NCBI GenBank assembly: GCA_963709185.1
Contig: CAVPVQ010000024.1
Coordinates: 1-64,000, forward strand
Direction: 5' to 3'
Source: Roseiarcus sp963709185
GTDB lineage: Bacteria; Pseudomonadota; Alphaproteobacteria; Rhizobiales; Beijerinckiaceae
DNA length: 64,000 bases
Shown: positions 1-8,246 of the stretch, in pieces
Position numbering within the stretch: position 1 is the first letter of the stretch
Layout: every line of letters starts with the position of its first letter
Notes under the pieces: model-generated
What the model was told of the DNA's origin: nothing
Database searches by the model: none
Seen by the model: only the letters and a program-made list of their open reading frames with translations
Translations under genes and position numbers: made by a program

Positions 1-127
1 TCCCCGCGTCAGCGTCCGACTCAGGCGACCCAAGCGGCGAAGAACTGGTATCCCGTACTATGCATTGCGATCGGGCTTTTCGTTGGATATTGAAAGCGGA
101 GGCTGAATTTATAGGGCGGATTCGCAA

Positions 128-751
128 ATGTGGTATCGGGCCAAGAGCCTCGCATACTCAATTTTCAGCAAAATTCCGATTGTTGGACCACTACCGGGGA
201 AGTGTTCAATTCGCAATCTCTTGGATGCGTTTTGGGAGACTGCGTCCTTTTCAATTTTTGCGACGATGCCATTGTGGTTCCTTCCGCTGATTAGTCATTG
301 GATTTTCACATCGAATAAAACCATTGTAGATCAAACAATCAACTTAGCAAGCGATGGAGAATTATTCGTATATTCAGCTGCAGCTCTGGGGCCTTTGGTG
401 TATATAATAACAAAAAAATATGGCGAATGGAAACTACAATCGATTCATTTGTTGACAATACAGTTTCCTAGCGGATCGAGTTTTTTGGTGTTTTCTTTTG
501 CTGTATGTATTGTTTCAGGATTTTGCTATGGTGTAGTTAGAATTCCAGAACTGAAATCAGCAAATCTACCACTTGATCACGCAGGAACAATAAGGCTTAG
601 CTTCATTATGTTTGTCGGCGCGTTAATTTGTCTTTTTTGCGCGAGTGCATACCGCAACTCTATAGAGGAGTTTGTCCGCAGCGTAAAAATGAATAACGAC
701 GATGAATTTTCCAAAAGCTGGGAGGCAGCAAGAAATGCAGACCGCGCTTGA
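128..751 (+). CDS. hypothetical multi-pass membrane protein
   Basis: A 207-residue protein I do not recognise. Three or four hydrophobic segments are visible, at about residues 40-60, 80-100, 118-140 and 152-172. The acidic/basic C-terminal tail (from about residue 175) is probably cytoplasmic. The region is markedly AT-richer than the sugar operons to the right, with codons such as ata, aat and tta, so it is probably acquired DNA. Its 3' end overlaps the start of the DGQHR gene by 17 bases, which suggests translational coupling and a shared function with it. The start codon is the first ATG of the open frame and lacks a strong ribosome binding site, so a different start is possible. The preceding 127 bases hold nothing I can identify. 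Confidence 0.6.
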   Translation: MWYRAKSLAYSIFSKIPIVGPLPGKCSIRNLLDAFWETASFSIFATMPLWFLPLISHWIFTSNKTIVDQTINLASDGELFVYSAAALGPLVYIITKKYGEWKLQSIHLLTIQFPSGSSFLVFSFAVCIVSGFCYGVVRIPELKSANLPLDHAGTIRLSFIMFVGALICLFCASAYRNSIEEFVRSVKMNNDDEFSKSWEAARNADRA

Positions 752-1911
752 TCTGCTCGATCCAGACCCGATCTCCTACACATTTCCATGCCTCTGTGCA
801 CGCCAGCCTGTGGGTGATCTTTTTATCGCTTCGATACCACACAAAATACTGACGAAGATAAGCTACTTCGACGTTCGTCGAGTACGTATCTGAAGAAAGA
901 GATATTGAACGATATCTCGGTATACAACGGCCACTTGATAGTCGGAGAGTTGATGAACTTCAACGATACGTCAATTTCCAAGATGCTTCATTTCCAACTT
1001 CTATTATTTTGGCGATAGACGAACAGTACGTTACCTTTGACGACGCAAAGAAATCTATGACAATATCTAATTTCCGTGAAGGGGAAGTGGACCCCTCAAT
1101 TGCGATTTCCAAAGTTGCAAGGGTCATCGACGGACAACACAGAATAGCTGGTTTGGCGGCATTCGAAGGCGAGGCGTTCGATCTTACGGTCACGGTTTTT
1201 GTCGGCGCTGATATTTCTGATCAAGCTCAATTATTTGCGACGGTCAACCTCGAACAAACTAAAGTTAGCAAAAGTATTGTTTACGATCTATTTGAACTAG
1301 CGCATTCCAGAAGCCCTCAAAAAACCTGTCACAACATCGCTGTCGCTTTGGATAGAGACAATGAGGGTCCGTTTTACCGTCGAATTAAACGCCTCGGAAT
1401 AGCAACCGAGGGAAGATATTTCGAACCAATCACCCAAGCAACGTTTGTTGAAATGTTATGCCTATATATAAGCACTGACGCGAAGGCTGATCGCGACGTT
1501 TTATTGCGAGGGAAAAATTTGCCCAAACTTCAAGCCGACGATCTCTCGAAACTTCCGTTCCGAAACATGTTTATCGACGAGAAAGACATTGAGATTGGGA
1601 AGATTGTCTCGAATTTCTTTGAGGCCGTTAGAAGGAGATGGCCCGAGGCATGGGACTTCAAGGGGCGAGGTCGTATCCTCAACCGAACCAACGGATTTAG
1701 GGCTCTGATGCGATTCCTGCGTTACGCCTACTTGGACGCGGTGTTACCTGGCGAGGTTCCCTCGGCGGAGAAATTCTTCAATTTGTCGTTTCGGCTGATT
1801 GAAATGGGGGACGCAGACTTTAGTGTGGACAATTTTCCGCCGGGCTCCGCCGGCGAGGCAAAGCTGGTGCGTATATTGCGGCGTCAAGAGCGGCTAGCGG
1901 TCAACTCCTAG
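735..1911 (+). pseudogene. DGQHR-domain (DndB-like) protein, interrupted by a +1 frameshift
   Basis: The start is the ATG at 735, with GGAGG nine bases upstream, inside the end of the membrane-protein gene. The first frame gives an N-terminus ending in KISYFDVRR and stops at 893. The next frame continues exactly where the family should, with EERDIERYLGIQRPL, and later the diagnostic DGQHRIAGL at about 1132-1158. One extra base near 882 explains the break; removing it gives 391 residues, a normal length for DGQHR proteins. The family includes DndB of DNA phosphorothioation systems and DpdB of deazaguanine modification systems, so a role around DNA modification is likely but not proven. The convergent neighbour is an adenine methyltransferase, which fits. 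Either a real pseudogene or a sequencing indel; the rest of the frame is clean. Confidence 0.75.
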
Positions 1912-2555
1912 ACTCGGAGGTCTATCAGGCCACCGGCGAGAGCAGGAAATCTTGGCCAAGTCGATCGATAGCTGTCCATTGCCTGATCGCCCCATACCCT
2001 CCATCCACTGCGTTCGCCGCGCGCGAACAATTCAAGATACGGACCCGATGAGCACGCCTCTATTATCTCGTACTGCTCGTCTGGCTTGCGACTGTGTTCG
2101 CGTTTGCGGGTTGCAAGCAGATTCACTTGCGACCGCGCCGGGCCAAGGGTGCGGGCATTCTTCCCTCGGACTCCAAACAACATCACTTCGGTGACGTTGC
2201 GAAAATAAAAGCCGACACCGCGGCCATCCGAACCGCCGTCTTTTCGAATCTTGTGCCAGACGAGGTTTGATTTGTATGCGAAGCCCCACGACTTCATGAC
2301 CGCCAGGCCATCCGGCAAGAGCGCGTTGGGGACCCAAAGATAGAGATGAGCGGGTTCGTCTGCTGCTTCACCGACAGGCATACCCTTAATGTCGTCGAGA
2401 CAGAGCGTGGCGTAGCGATTGAGCCGTTTGTGTTCCGGCGCAATTTTTCCCGTCTGGTTCTGGAAGCGCCACGGCGGATCGGCTAGGATCGTGCGGAACC
2501 TCCGACCATCAAGCTTGGTCAGCAAATCCTGATTCACCGCATGATTCATCGCCAT
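1908..2555 (-). CDS. MT-A70 family DNA N6-adenine methyltransferase
   Basis: A 215-residue protein with the catalytic DPPW motif at residues 26-29 (preceded by RTILA), followed by LYLWVPNALL and WGFAYKSNLVWHK, the usual MT-A70 order. The family transfers a methyl group from S-adenosylmethionine to N6 of adenine. Free-standing bacterial members are usually DNA methyltransferases found on phages, integrative elements and defence islands. The gene converges on the DGQHR gene, with a four-base overlap of the stop codons. No restriction endonuclease is visible beside it. A second in-frame ATG at 2549 has slightly better spacing from the GGGA upstream and may be the true start. Confidence 0.88.
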   Translation of the reverse strand: MAMNHAVNQDLLTKLDGRRFRTILADPPWRFQNQTGKIAPEHKRLNRYATLCLDDIKGMPVGEAADEPAHLYLWVPNALLPDGLAVMKSWGFAYKSNLVWHKIRKDGGSDGRGVGFYFRNVTEVMLFGVRGKNARTLGPARSQVNLLATRKREHSRKPDEQYEIIEACSSGPYLELFARGERSGWRVWGDQAMDSYRSTWPRFPALAGGLIDLRV

Positions 2556-2697
2556 TTCCCACCGACCGCGATCTGAATCAATTATGGTTAAGGAAACGTT
2601 GAATCGTCGGCCCTCCCGCGATCATCGTGGACCGAGCGTCGCCTCACCCCAGGGGGCAAGCCGCAAATGCGGTCGAGAAAGCCGTCTCGGCGGTGAC

Positions 2698-2901
2698 CTA
2701 CAAATCCGCATCAACCACGTTCTGCACACTGCCGATCTCAACCTCGTTAAGTCTCGCGCCGCCATCGCAATCGTCGCAAAATCCGGCGTCGAAGACCGTT
2801 GAAAGTTCCCAAGATTGAGTCTCGACGTTCCATATTGCCCAGGCATCGCGTCGGACGTTCTCGGAACCGCAAATCGAGCATACGTAATTATTTCTGGCCA
2901 T
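2698..2901 (-). CDS. small zinc-ribbon-like protein
   Basis: A 67-residue protein starting MARNNYVCSICGSENV, with a good ribosome binding site (GGGACGAGG) just upstream of the ATG at 2901. Two CxxC pairs (residues 8-11 and 42-45) would form one zinc site. The intervening segment (AWAIWNVETQSWEL) reads like a small beta-rich domain. A longer reading frame extends upstream, but its extra residues are low-complexity and lack family character, so the short form is preferred. Function unknown. Similar small zinc-binding proteins are common on alphaproteobacterial plasmids and accessory islands. Confidence 0.6.
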   Translation of the reverse strand: MARNNYVCSICGSENVRRDAWAIWNVETQSWELSTVFDAGFCDDCDGGARLNEVEIGSVQNVVDADL

Positions 2902-3118
2902 CGCCTCGTCCCCTCTGCAATCACGATTAGACTCGGTCGGGCCTTTGATCGCCCCATAGACAAGCATATGTCGAGCGCTCCGAGGCGGCAAAGTGAAATG
3001 CGGCGACGCATAGCTTCTCGACTTGTCGAGCCCCGCTCTCCCCCTCCCCGCACCGGTTTCCCTTGGCGCCCGCCCCGACTTCTGATCGAATGCCTCGTCC
3101 AGCATGGGAGTGGGGACG

Positions 3119-3256
3119 ATGGCCAAGGGTCAGATGCGCAGCAACAAGGAAGCCAAGAAGCCCAAGAAGGACAAGCTCAAGGCGTCGGCGGGCGCTTCGC
3201 CGTCGGGCTTCGCCAAGGCCGACCAGCCGGCCGGTTCGCCCGCCAAGAAGAAGTGA
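3119..3256 (+). CDS. small lysine-rich basic protein
   Basis: A 45-residue protein beginning MAKGQMRSNKEAKKPKKDK and ending PAGSPAKKK. The composition is dominated by Lys, Ala, Ser and Pro. Short basic proteins with this N-terminal pattern (MAKGQxRSNxExKKPKK) recur in alpha- and betaproteobacteria with no assigned function. The high charge and lack of hydrophobic residues suggest a disordered, nucleic-acid-binding protein, but that is inference. It stands alone between unrelated genes. The flanking stretches 2902-3118 and 3257-3494 show nothing further. Confidence 0.6.
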   Translation: MAKGQMRSNKEAKKPKKDKLKASAGASPSGFAKADQPAGSPAKKK

Positions 3257-3494
3257 TTCGGCGGCGCCGCGGTTTTCCTGGCCGGCGGCGCGCGAACTTG
3301 ATTGCTTCGCTTCGCCGGCAATGATAGCGCTGTCTGAGCGCCGCACGCTTGCGGCGAGGTTGTCGTTGGCGCGCCGGTCAGCGGTCGCAATTGCGTCGCA
3401 TATTGTTGGTACGCGCCCGGCGTGAAAATTGCGGCGTCCGCCTTTCGCCGTTCGTCGAAGGCCTCGCACTTTCGCTCTCAACGGGGTTTCGACG

Positions 3495-4547
3495 ATGACC
3501 AGCGCTGACATGAATCTCCCGGCGGACGCCACCGCCGACGCCCAGGGCCTGCCGCGGTTGCTGGCCCGCTACCGCGATCCCTCGCTTCGGCGCAGCCTCA
3601 CCGAGATCGCGGTCACCGTGCTCCCGCTCGGCGCGCTGTGGGTGACGATGTGGGCGCTGTTTCCGGTCAGCTACTGGCTGAGCCTGGCGCTGGCGATCCC
3701 GACCGCCGCGTTTCTGGTGCGGCTGTTCATGATCCAGCACGATTGCGGCCACGGGTCGTTCTTCCGCAGCCGCGCGATCAACGACTGGGTCGGCCGGGTC
3801 ATCGGCGTGGTGACGCTGACGCCTTACGATTACTGGAAGCGCATGCACGCCGCCCATCACGCGACGTCGGGCAATCTCGACCGGCGCGGCATGGGCGACA
3901 TCGACACGTTGACGGTGCGCGAATATCTCGCGCGAAACTGGCGCGGCCGGCTCCGCTATCGGCTCTACCGCCATCCCGCAGTGTTGTTCGGCCTCGGGCC
4001 GACCTACCTGTTCGTCCTGCAGCACCGCGCCCCGTCCGGCCTGATGCGCGGCGCCGGCTGGACGCCGTGGATCAGCACGATGGCGACCAACGCCGGAATC
4101 GCGCTTTGCGCTGCCGGGATCATGTGGCTGATCGGCGTCGGGCCGTTCCTGCTCATTCACCTGCCCGTCGTGATGCTGTCCGCCTCGATGGGCGTCTGGC
4201 TGTTCTACGTGCAGCACCAGTTCGAGGAAACGAATTGGGCGCACGAGCCGGCATGGTCGCATCCCGAGGCGGCGCTGCACGGCAGTTCGCACTACGACCT
4301 GCCGCTGGTGCTGCGCTGGCTCACCGCCAATATCGGCGTGCACCACGTCCATCACCTCAACAGCCGCATTCCCTATTATCGCCTCGGCGAGGCGCTGCGA
4401 GACCATCCGGAATTGTCGGGCGTCGGCCGCCTCACCCTGTGGCGCAGCCTGCAATGCGTCCGCCTGACACTGTGGGATGAAAGCGCCAGGCGACTGATCT
4501 CGTTCGGCGCGCTGCGCAAGCTGATCAAGGCGCGACGCGCCGGCTGA
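3495..4547 (+). CDS. fatty acid desaturase (membrane di-iron)
   Basis: A 350-residue integral membrane protein with the three histidine clusters of membrane fatty acid desaturases: HDCGH at residues 82-86, HAAHH at 118-122 and HHVHH at 283-287. These bind the di-iron centre that inserts a double bond into an acyl chain. Four hydrophobic segments lie at about 40-60, 62-80, 165-175 and 205-240. The pattern is that of the omega-6/delta-12-like bacterial group, but regiospecificity cannot be read from sequence. The frame is open further upstream, but residues before the ATG at 3495 have no family similarity. It converges on the glutamate-synthase-like gene, which ends ten bases away. Confidence 0.88.
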   Translation: MTSADMNLPADATADAQGLPRLLARYRDPSLRRSLTEIAVTVLPLGALWVTMWALFPVSYWLSLALAIPTAAFLVRLFMIQHDCGHGSFFRSRAINDWVGRVIGVVTLTPYDYWKRMHAAHHATSGNLDRRGMGDIDTLTVREYLARNWRGRLRYRLYRHPAVLFGLGPTYLFVLQHRAPSGLMRGAGWTPWISTMATNAGIALCAAGIMWLIGVGPFLLIHLPVVMLSASMGVWLFYVQHQFEETNWAHEPAWSHPEAALHGSSHYDLPLVLRWLTANIGVHHVHHLNSRIPYYRLGEALRDHPELSGVGRLTLWRSLQCVRLTLWDESARRLISFGALRKLIKARRAG

Positions 4548-4557
4548 GCGCGCGCGC

Positions 4558-6192
4558 TCACACCGCCGCGCGGAACGAGTCGGGGCGGGCCAGGGTCCAG
4601 GCCTTGCGCAGGTTCTCGTCGCGCGCCGCCCCCGCGATGAGTTCGCCGGGCTGCACGCTCGGATAGATCTCCGCGAAGGTCATCACCTCGCGCTCGTTGA
4701 CCCGGCGCAGGAAATGCACGGGCTGAAATTCGCTGGGATGATCGAGCCCGGCGGCGGCGGTCAGTTCGGCCAGCGCGTGCAGCGTCGCGCGATGAAAATT
4801 GTAGACCCGCTCGGATTTGTCGGTCACCACCAGCGCGCGGCTGCGCGTCAGGTCCTGGGTGGCGACGCCGGTCGGGCAGCGATCGGTGTGGCAGCTCAGC
4901 GACTGGATGCAGCCCAGCGAGAACATGAAGCCGCGCGCCGCGTTGCACCAGTCGGCGCCGAGCGCCATCACGCGCGCCATGTCGAAGGCGTTGGTGATCT
5001 TGCCGGCGGCGCCGAGGCGGATGCGCTCGCGCGCGCCAATGCCGAGCAGCGCGTTGTGCGCGAACACCAGGCCCTCGCGCATCGGCATGCCGAGATGATC
5101 GAGGAATTCGAGCGGCGCGGCGCCGGTGCCACCCTCCTTGCCGTCGATGACGATGAAATCGGGATAGATCTGGGTCGTCAGCATCGCCTTGCAGAGCGCC
5201 AGGAACTCCCAGGAATGGCCAAGGCACAGCTTGAAGCCGACCGGCTTGCCGCCGGAAAGCCGGCGAAGCTCGGCGATGAAGCCCATCATCTCGACCGGGT
5301 TGGCGAACGCCGAATGGCTGGGCGGCGACAGACAATCCTCGCCTTGCGCGACGCCGCGAATGGCGGCGATCTCGGCGCTGACCTTGGCGCCCGGCAACAC
5401 GCCGCCATGGCCAGGCTTGGCGCCCTGGCTCAGCTTGATCTCGATCATCTTGATCTGATCGCTGGCGGCGACCCCGGCGAACTTTTCGCCGTCGAACGAG
5501 CCATCGGGATTGCGGCAGCCGAAATAGCCCGAGCCGATCTCCCAGATGATGTCGCCGCCGTTCTCGCGATGATAGGGGCTGAAGCCGCCTTCGCCGGTGT
5601 CATGCGCGAAGCCGCCTTTCTTCGCCCCCGCGTTGAGCGCGCGAATCGCATTGGCGCTGAGCGAGCCGAAGCTCATCGCGGAAATGTTGAACACCGAAAT
5701 CGAATAGGGCCGCGCGCAATCGGGGCCGCCGACGGTGACGCGAAACGGCTCGGCGGCGACCGGGCGCGGCGCGATCGAATGCTGCAGCCATTCGTAACCG
5801 GCCTCGTAGACGTCGAACTGCGTGCCGAACGGGCGCTTGTCGAGCGCCATCTTGGCGCGCTGATAGACCACCGCGCGGCGGTCGCGCGGGAACGGCAAGC
5901 CGTCCTTTTCGCTCTCGAAGAAATACTGCCGGATTTCCGGGCGCACTTCCTCGAGCAGGAAGCGCAGATGGGCGGAGATCGGATAGTTGCGCAGGATCGC
6001 ATGGCGCGTCTGCGCCAGATCGTGCAGGCCCATCGCGGAAAGGCCGGCGAACAGCACGAGCGCCACGCCGAGCGGAAAGTCCCATCGCGGCAGGATCGAT
6101 CCGCCGATCGCCAAGGCCAGCAGCACGGCGGCGAGGATGCACAATGTCAGGACGATGAATCGCGCCGTGAACGCCAAGGCCAGTATGCGCAT
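4558..6192 (-). CDS. membrane-anchored FMN-binding glutamate synthase-like protein
   Basis: A 544-residue protein. Two hydrophobic helices at about residues 8-30 and 38-55 anchor it. The rest is the FMN-binding synthase domain of glutamate synthase large subunits, with FNISAMSFGSLS, GEGGFSPYH, KPGHGG and IDGKEGGTGAAP. Cysteines 428, 434 and 439 (CIQSLSCHTDRCPTG) match the 3Fe-4S ligands of GltB, so the redox domain looks intact. The amidotransferase domain is absent, so this is not a complete glutamate synthase. Stand-alone members of this family are widespread, with an unproven substrate. A single gene, followed downstream by an unrelated gene on the other strand. Confidence 0.85.
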   Translation of the reverse strand: MRILALAFTARFIVLTLCILAAVLLALAIGGSILPRWDFPLGVALVLFAGLSAMGLHDLAQTRHAILRNYPISAHLRFLLEEVRPEIRQYFFESEKDGLPFPRDRRAVVYQRAKMALDKRPFGTQFDVYEAGYEWLQHSIAPRPVAAEPFRVTVGGPDCARPYSISVFNISAMSFGSLSANAIRALNAGAKKGGFAHDTGEGGFSPYHRENGGDIIWEIGSGYFGCRNPDGSFDGEKFAGVAASDQIKMIEIKLSQGAKPGHGGVLPGAKVSAEIAAIRGVAQGEDCLSPPSHSAFANPVEMMGFIAELRRLSGGKPVGFKLCLGHSWEFLALCKAMLTTQIYPDFIVIDGKEGGTGAAPLEFLDHLGMPMREGLVFAHNALLGIGARERIRLGAAGKITNAFDMARVMALGADWCNAARGFMFSLGCIQSLSCHTDRCPTGVATQDLTRSRALVVTDKSERVYNFHRATLHALAELTAAAGLDHPSEFQPVHFLRRVNEREVMTFAEIYPSVQPGELIAGAARDENLRKAWTLARPDSFRAAV

Positions 6193-6262
6193 GCCGAATC
6201 CCCCCGGACGGCGGCGACCGATTCGCCATGGTGTTTATCACCGTTGCGACAGACGTGCGAAA

Positions 6263-6380
6263 CCCTTCTCCCGAGAATCGGGAGAAGGTGGCGCGCAGCG
6301 CCGGATGAGGGCGTTGGTCGTAGAGCGCAGAACAAAGACCCCACCCCAACCCTCTCCCCGCTTCGCGGGGCGAGGGGGAA
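6263..6380. repeat. intergenic palindromic (REP/BIME-like) element, family A copy 1
   Basis: Starts with CCCTTCTCCCG and its complement CGGGAGAAGG, continues GTGGCGCGCAGCGCCGGATGA, and ends with a second hairpin built on CCCTCTCCCC/GGGGCGAGGG. The same mosaic recurs at 23932-24050 and 51426-51555. It lies between rhaK and the glutamate synthase-like gene. Confidence 0.7.
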
Positions 6381-6389
6381 CGCGGCCGC

Positions 6390-7757
6390 TCACCCCGCGA
6401 GCACCGCCTGCATCCACGCCTCGCGATAGGCGTCGAGGCCTTCGACCCCGGCCGGAGCGACCGGCTTCAACGCCGGCGGCTGAAAATCGCGCGGCGGCCA
6501 CTGCGCCAGCAGCGCCGCGCCGCGCGCGGTGCCGGCCGAATCGGCGGCCGCGTAGAGCGACTGGAACGGGCGCAGCGCGGCGATGAGGCCGCAGGTGAGG
6601 GAATTGGCGGCCAGCGAACCCTCGACGATCAGGTCGCCGGTTCTCGCGCCGAGACGGGTCAGCATCAGGTCGGTCATCCCCGCCAGATAGAGCCTGGCCA
6701 GCGCCGGCCGGTCGCCGGGCGCGACGGCGCCGCGAATCTCGCCCTTGCGCGCGGGAAACGGTCCGCCCTGCCCGGAAAAGCACGGCAGCGCCATCGCGCG
6801 CGCGGCGATCACCCGATGGAGCGCGCCGGCGTCGCAATGATCCGAGACGCCCGCGACGATCTCGGAATATTCCCGCCCGCCCATGAATCGCGCGCAGGCC
6901 ACCGGGCGGCCCTCGACGTCGACATTGGCGAGCGTGTCGTCGGCCGGATCGAGATGGTCGAGGCCCAACCCCACCGCCATCAGAATGACCCAGGTGCCGG
7001 TCGAGACGATGGTGAACGGCGGCTTGCGCGAGGCGAGGTGGGGCAGCAGCGAGGCGTTCGAATCGTGGATGCCGCAGAGCACGCCGACTTCGTCGCCGAG
7101 ACCCGCCGCGCGGGCGATTTCCGGCTTCAGCGGCCCGAGTCGGTCATAGGCGCGGCGCAGCGGCGGCAGCAGGCGGAGAACACCAAGCGCCGGCGCGAGG
7201 CTCGAAGGCTCGCCGCGCAGCGGATTCCACAGATCGGTATGGGCGCCGAGCATGGTGACTTCCGACGCGGCGATTCCCGACAGGCGCCAGGCCCAGTATT
7301 GCGGGTAGGTCAGATAGAACCGCGCGCGCGCGAAGGCGGCGAGGAAATTCTGTTTCTGCCAGGCGATCTGCCTGCCGAGATTGAGGCCGCGCGACAGCGG
7401 CGGCGAATAGGTCTCGGTGAAGGGTGGCCGCAGCGGCGCATAGGACGGCTCGATCTCGTCGACGCCGATGAATTCATAATCCATGACCGGCAGAACGAGG
7501 TCGGCGTCGTCGACCAGCGCCCCGGCGCAACCGTGGGTGGTCGGCGCGATCAAATCGATCGGCGCGATGCTGCGCGCCTCGCGCAGCGCCTCGATGAGAA
7601 AAGCCTCGATCGCCTCGACATCGGCGTGCGGATAGGGCGGCCCTGGCGCGACGCGGTTCGGCAGCGAGCGCGTCCACAGCAGCGCGCCGTCGCGCGCGAA
7701 CAGCGCGAGCTTGACATTGGTCTTGCCGATGTCGAGCACCGCGATCGCGCCGGTCAT
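6390..7757 (-). CDS. rhaK: L-rhamnulose kinase (FGGY family)
   Basis: A 455-residue FGGY-family sugar kinase: N-terminal phosphate-binding segment VLDIGKTNVKLALF, then VSTGTWVILMAVG and a C-terminal ATP-binding region (LIVEGSLAANSL). It is the last gene of the minus-strand rhamnose operon. In rhizobia RhaK phosphorylates L-rhamnulose to L-rhamnulose-1-phosphate and is also needed for transport. The ATG at 7757 has GGAGGAAACG directly upstream. Assignment to rhamnulose rather than another ketose rests on operon context (rhaU, rhaS and DeoR upstream, rhaD/rhaI divergent). Confidence 0.88.
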   Translation of the reverse strand: MTGAIAVLDIGKTNVKLALFARDGALLWTRSLPNRVAPGPPYPHADVEAIEAFLIEALREARSIAPIDLIAPTTHGCAGALVDDADLVLPVMDYEFIGVDEIEPSYAPLRPPFTETYSPPLSRGLNLGRQIAWQKQNFLAAFARARFYLTYPQYWAWRLSGIAASEVTMLGAHTDLWNPLRGEPSSLAPALGVLRLLPPLRRAYDRLGPLKPEIARAAGLGDEVGVLCGIHDSNASLLPHLASRKPPFTIVSTGTWVILMAVGLGLDHLDPADDTLANVDVEGRPVACARFMGGREYSEIVAGVSDHCDAGALHRVIAARAMALPCFSGQGGPFPARKGEIRGAVAPGDRPALARLYLAGMTDLMLTRLGARTGDLIVEGSLAANSLTCGLIAALRPFQSLYAAADSAGTARGAALLAQWPPRDFQPPALKPVAPAGVEGLDAYREAWMQAVLAG

Positions 7758-7869
7758 CGTTTCCTCCCCGGACGGCGTCTGGCGGCGCGATTGACGCGCC
7801 AGGCCGCCGCGCGGTCCGTCATTTTCGTCAAACCGTGTTGCACGCGCCCGGGCCTGTCAAGCGCTGCCG

Positions 7870-8187
7870 TCAGGGCAGATGGAACATCTCGGCGAGCGGG
7901 ACGACGACCGGCGAGCCGTCGGGATTGGCGCGCATGATGTCCTTCATGTGATCCCACCAGCGGCGCATCACCGGATGGGCCGGCAGAGCGTCCATCGCAT
8001 GATCGGCGCGGCGCTCGAGATAGGCGAACAGCGTCGAGGTCTCCTCATCGAGATGGATCGAATAATTGGCGATGCCGGATTCGCCGAGCAGCGCGGCGAG
8101 TTCCGGCCAGATCGCATCATGCCGCCGGCGATATTCGCCCGCGCAGCCGGGATGGAGGAACATCTTGAAGGCGTAGCGTCCGCTCAT
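7870..8187 (-). CDS. rhaU: L-rhamnose mutarotase
   Basis: A 105-residue protein, the normal length for RhaU/RhaM. It begins MSGRYAFKMFLHPGCAGEY and contains RRHDAIWPEL, NYSIHLDEET, LFAYLE and VMRRWWDHMKDIM, all typical of the family. The His and Tyr/Trp residues form the sugar pocket. It interconverts alpha- and beta-L-rhamnose before isomerisation. Sits between rhaS and rhaK. A longer frame exists upstream but overlaps the end of rhaS out of frame, so the ATG at 8187 is used. The ribosome binding site is weak, consistent with coupling to the gene upstream. Confidence 0.92.
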   Translation of the reverse strand: MSGRYAFKMFLHPGCAGEYRRRHDAIWPELAALLGESGIANYSIHLDEETSTLFAYLERRADHAMDALPAHPVMRRWWDHMKDIMRANPDGSPVVVPLAEMFHLP

Positions 8188-8199
8188 GGCTGTCACCAG

Positions 8200-8238
8200 G
8201 CGCCGGCGCCCTTTCGTCCCACGGAAAGGCGCCGGCGC
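8200..8238 (-). promoter_or_regulatory. intercistronic hairpin between rhaS and rhaU
   Basis: An 11-base-pair GC stem (GCGCCGGCGCC, 8200-8210, pairing with 8228-8238), extended by a few A-T pairs. No T-run follows, so it is more likely an mRNA-stabilising or partially attenuating element that raises rhaS mRNA relative to rhaU-rhaK than a full terminator. Confidence 0.55.
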
Positions 8239-8246
8239 GGCGTTGC

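Noticed and set aside
1..127. 3' end of a tRNA or integrase gene at the left edge
   Set aside because: No cloverleaf-forming bases or CCA end, and no integrase motif in any frame; too short to judge.
3378..4454. Long antisense open frames opposite the desaturase and similar genes throughout the window
   Set aside because: They are complementary shadows in GC-rich DNA: Arg/Ala/Gly/His-rich translations with no motifs and no ribosome binding sites.
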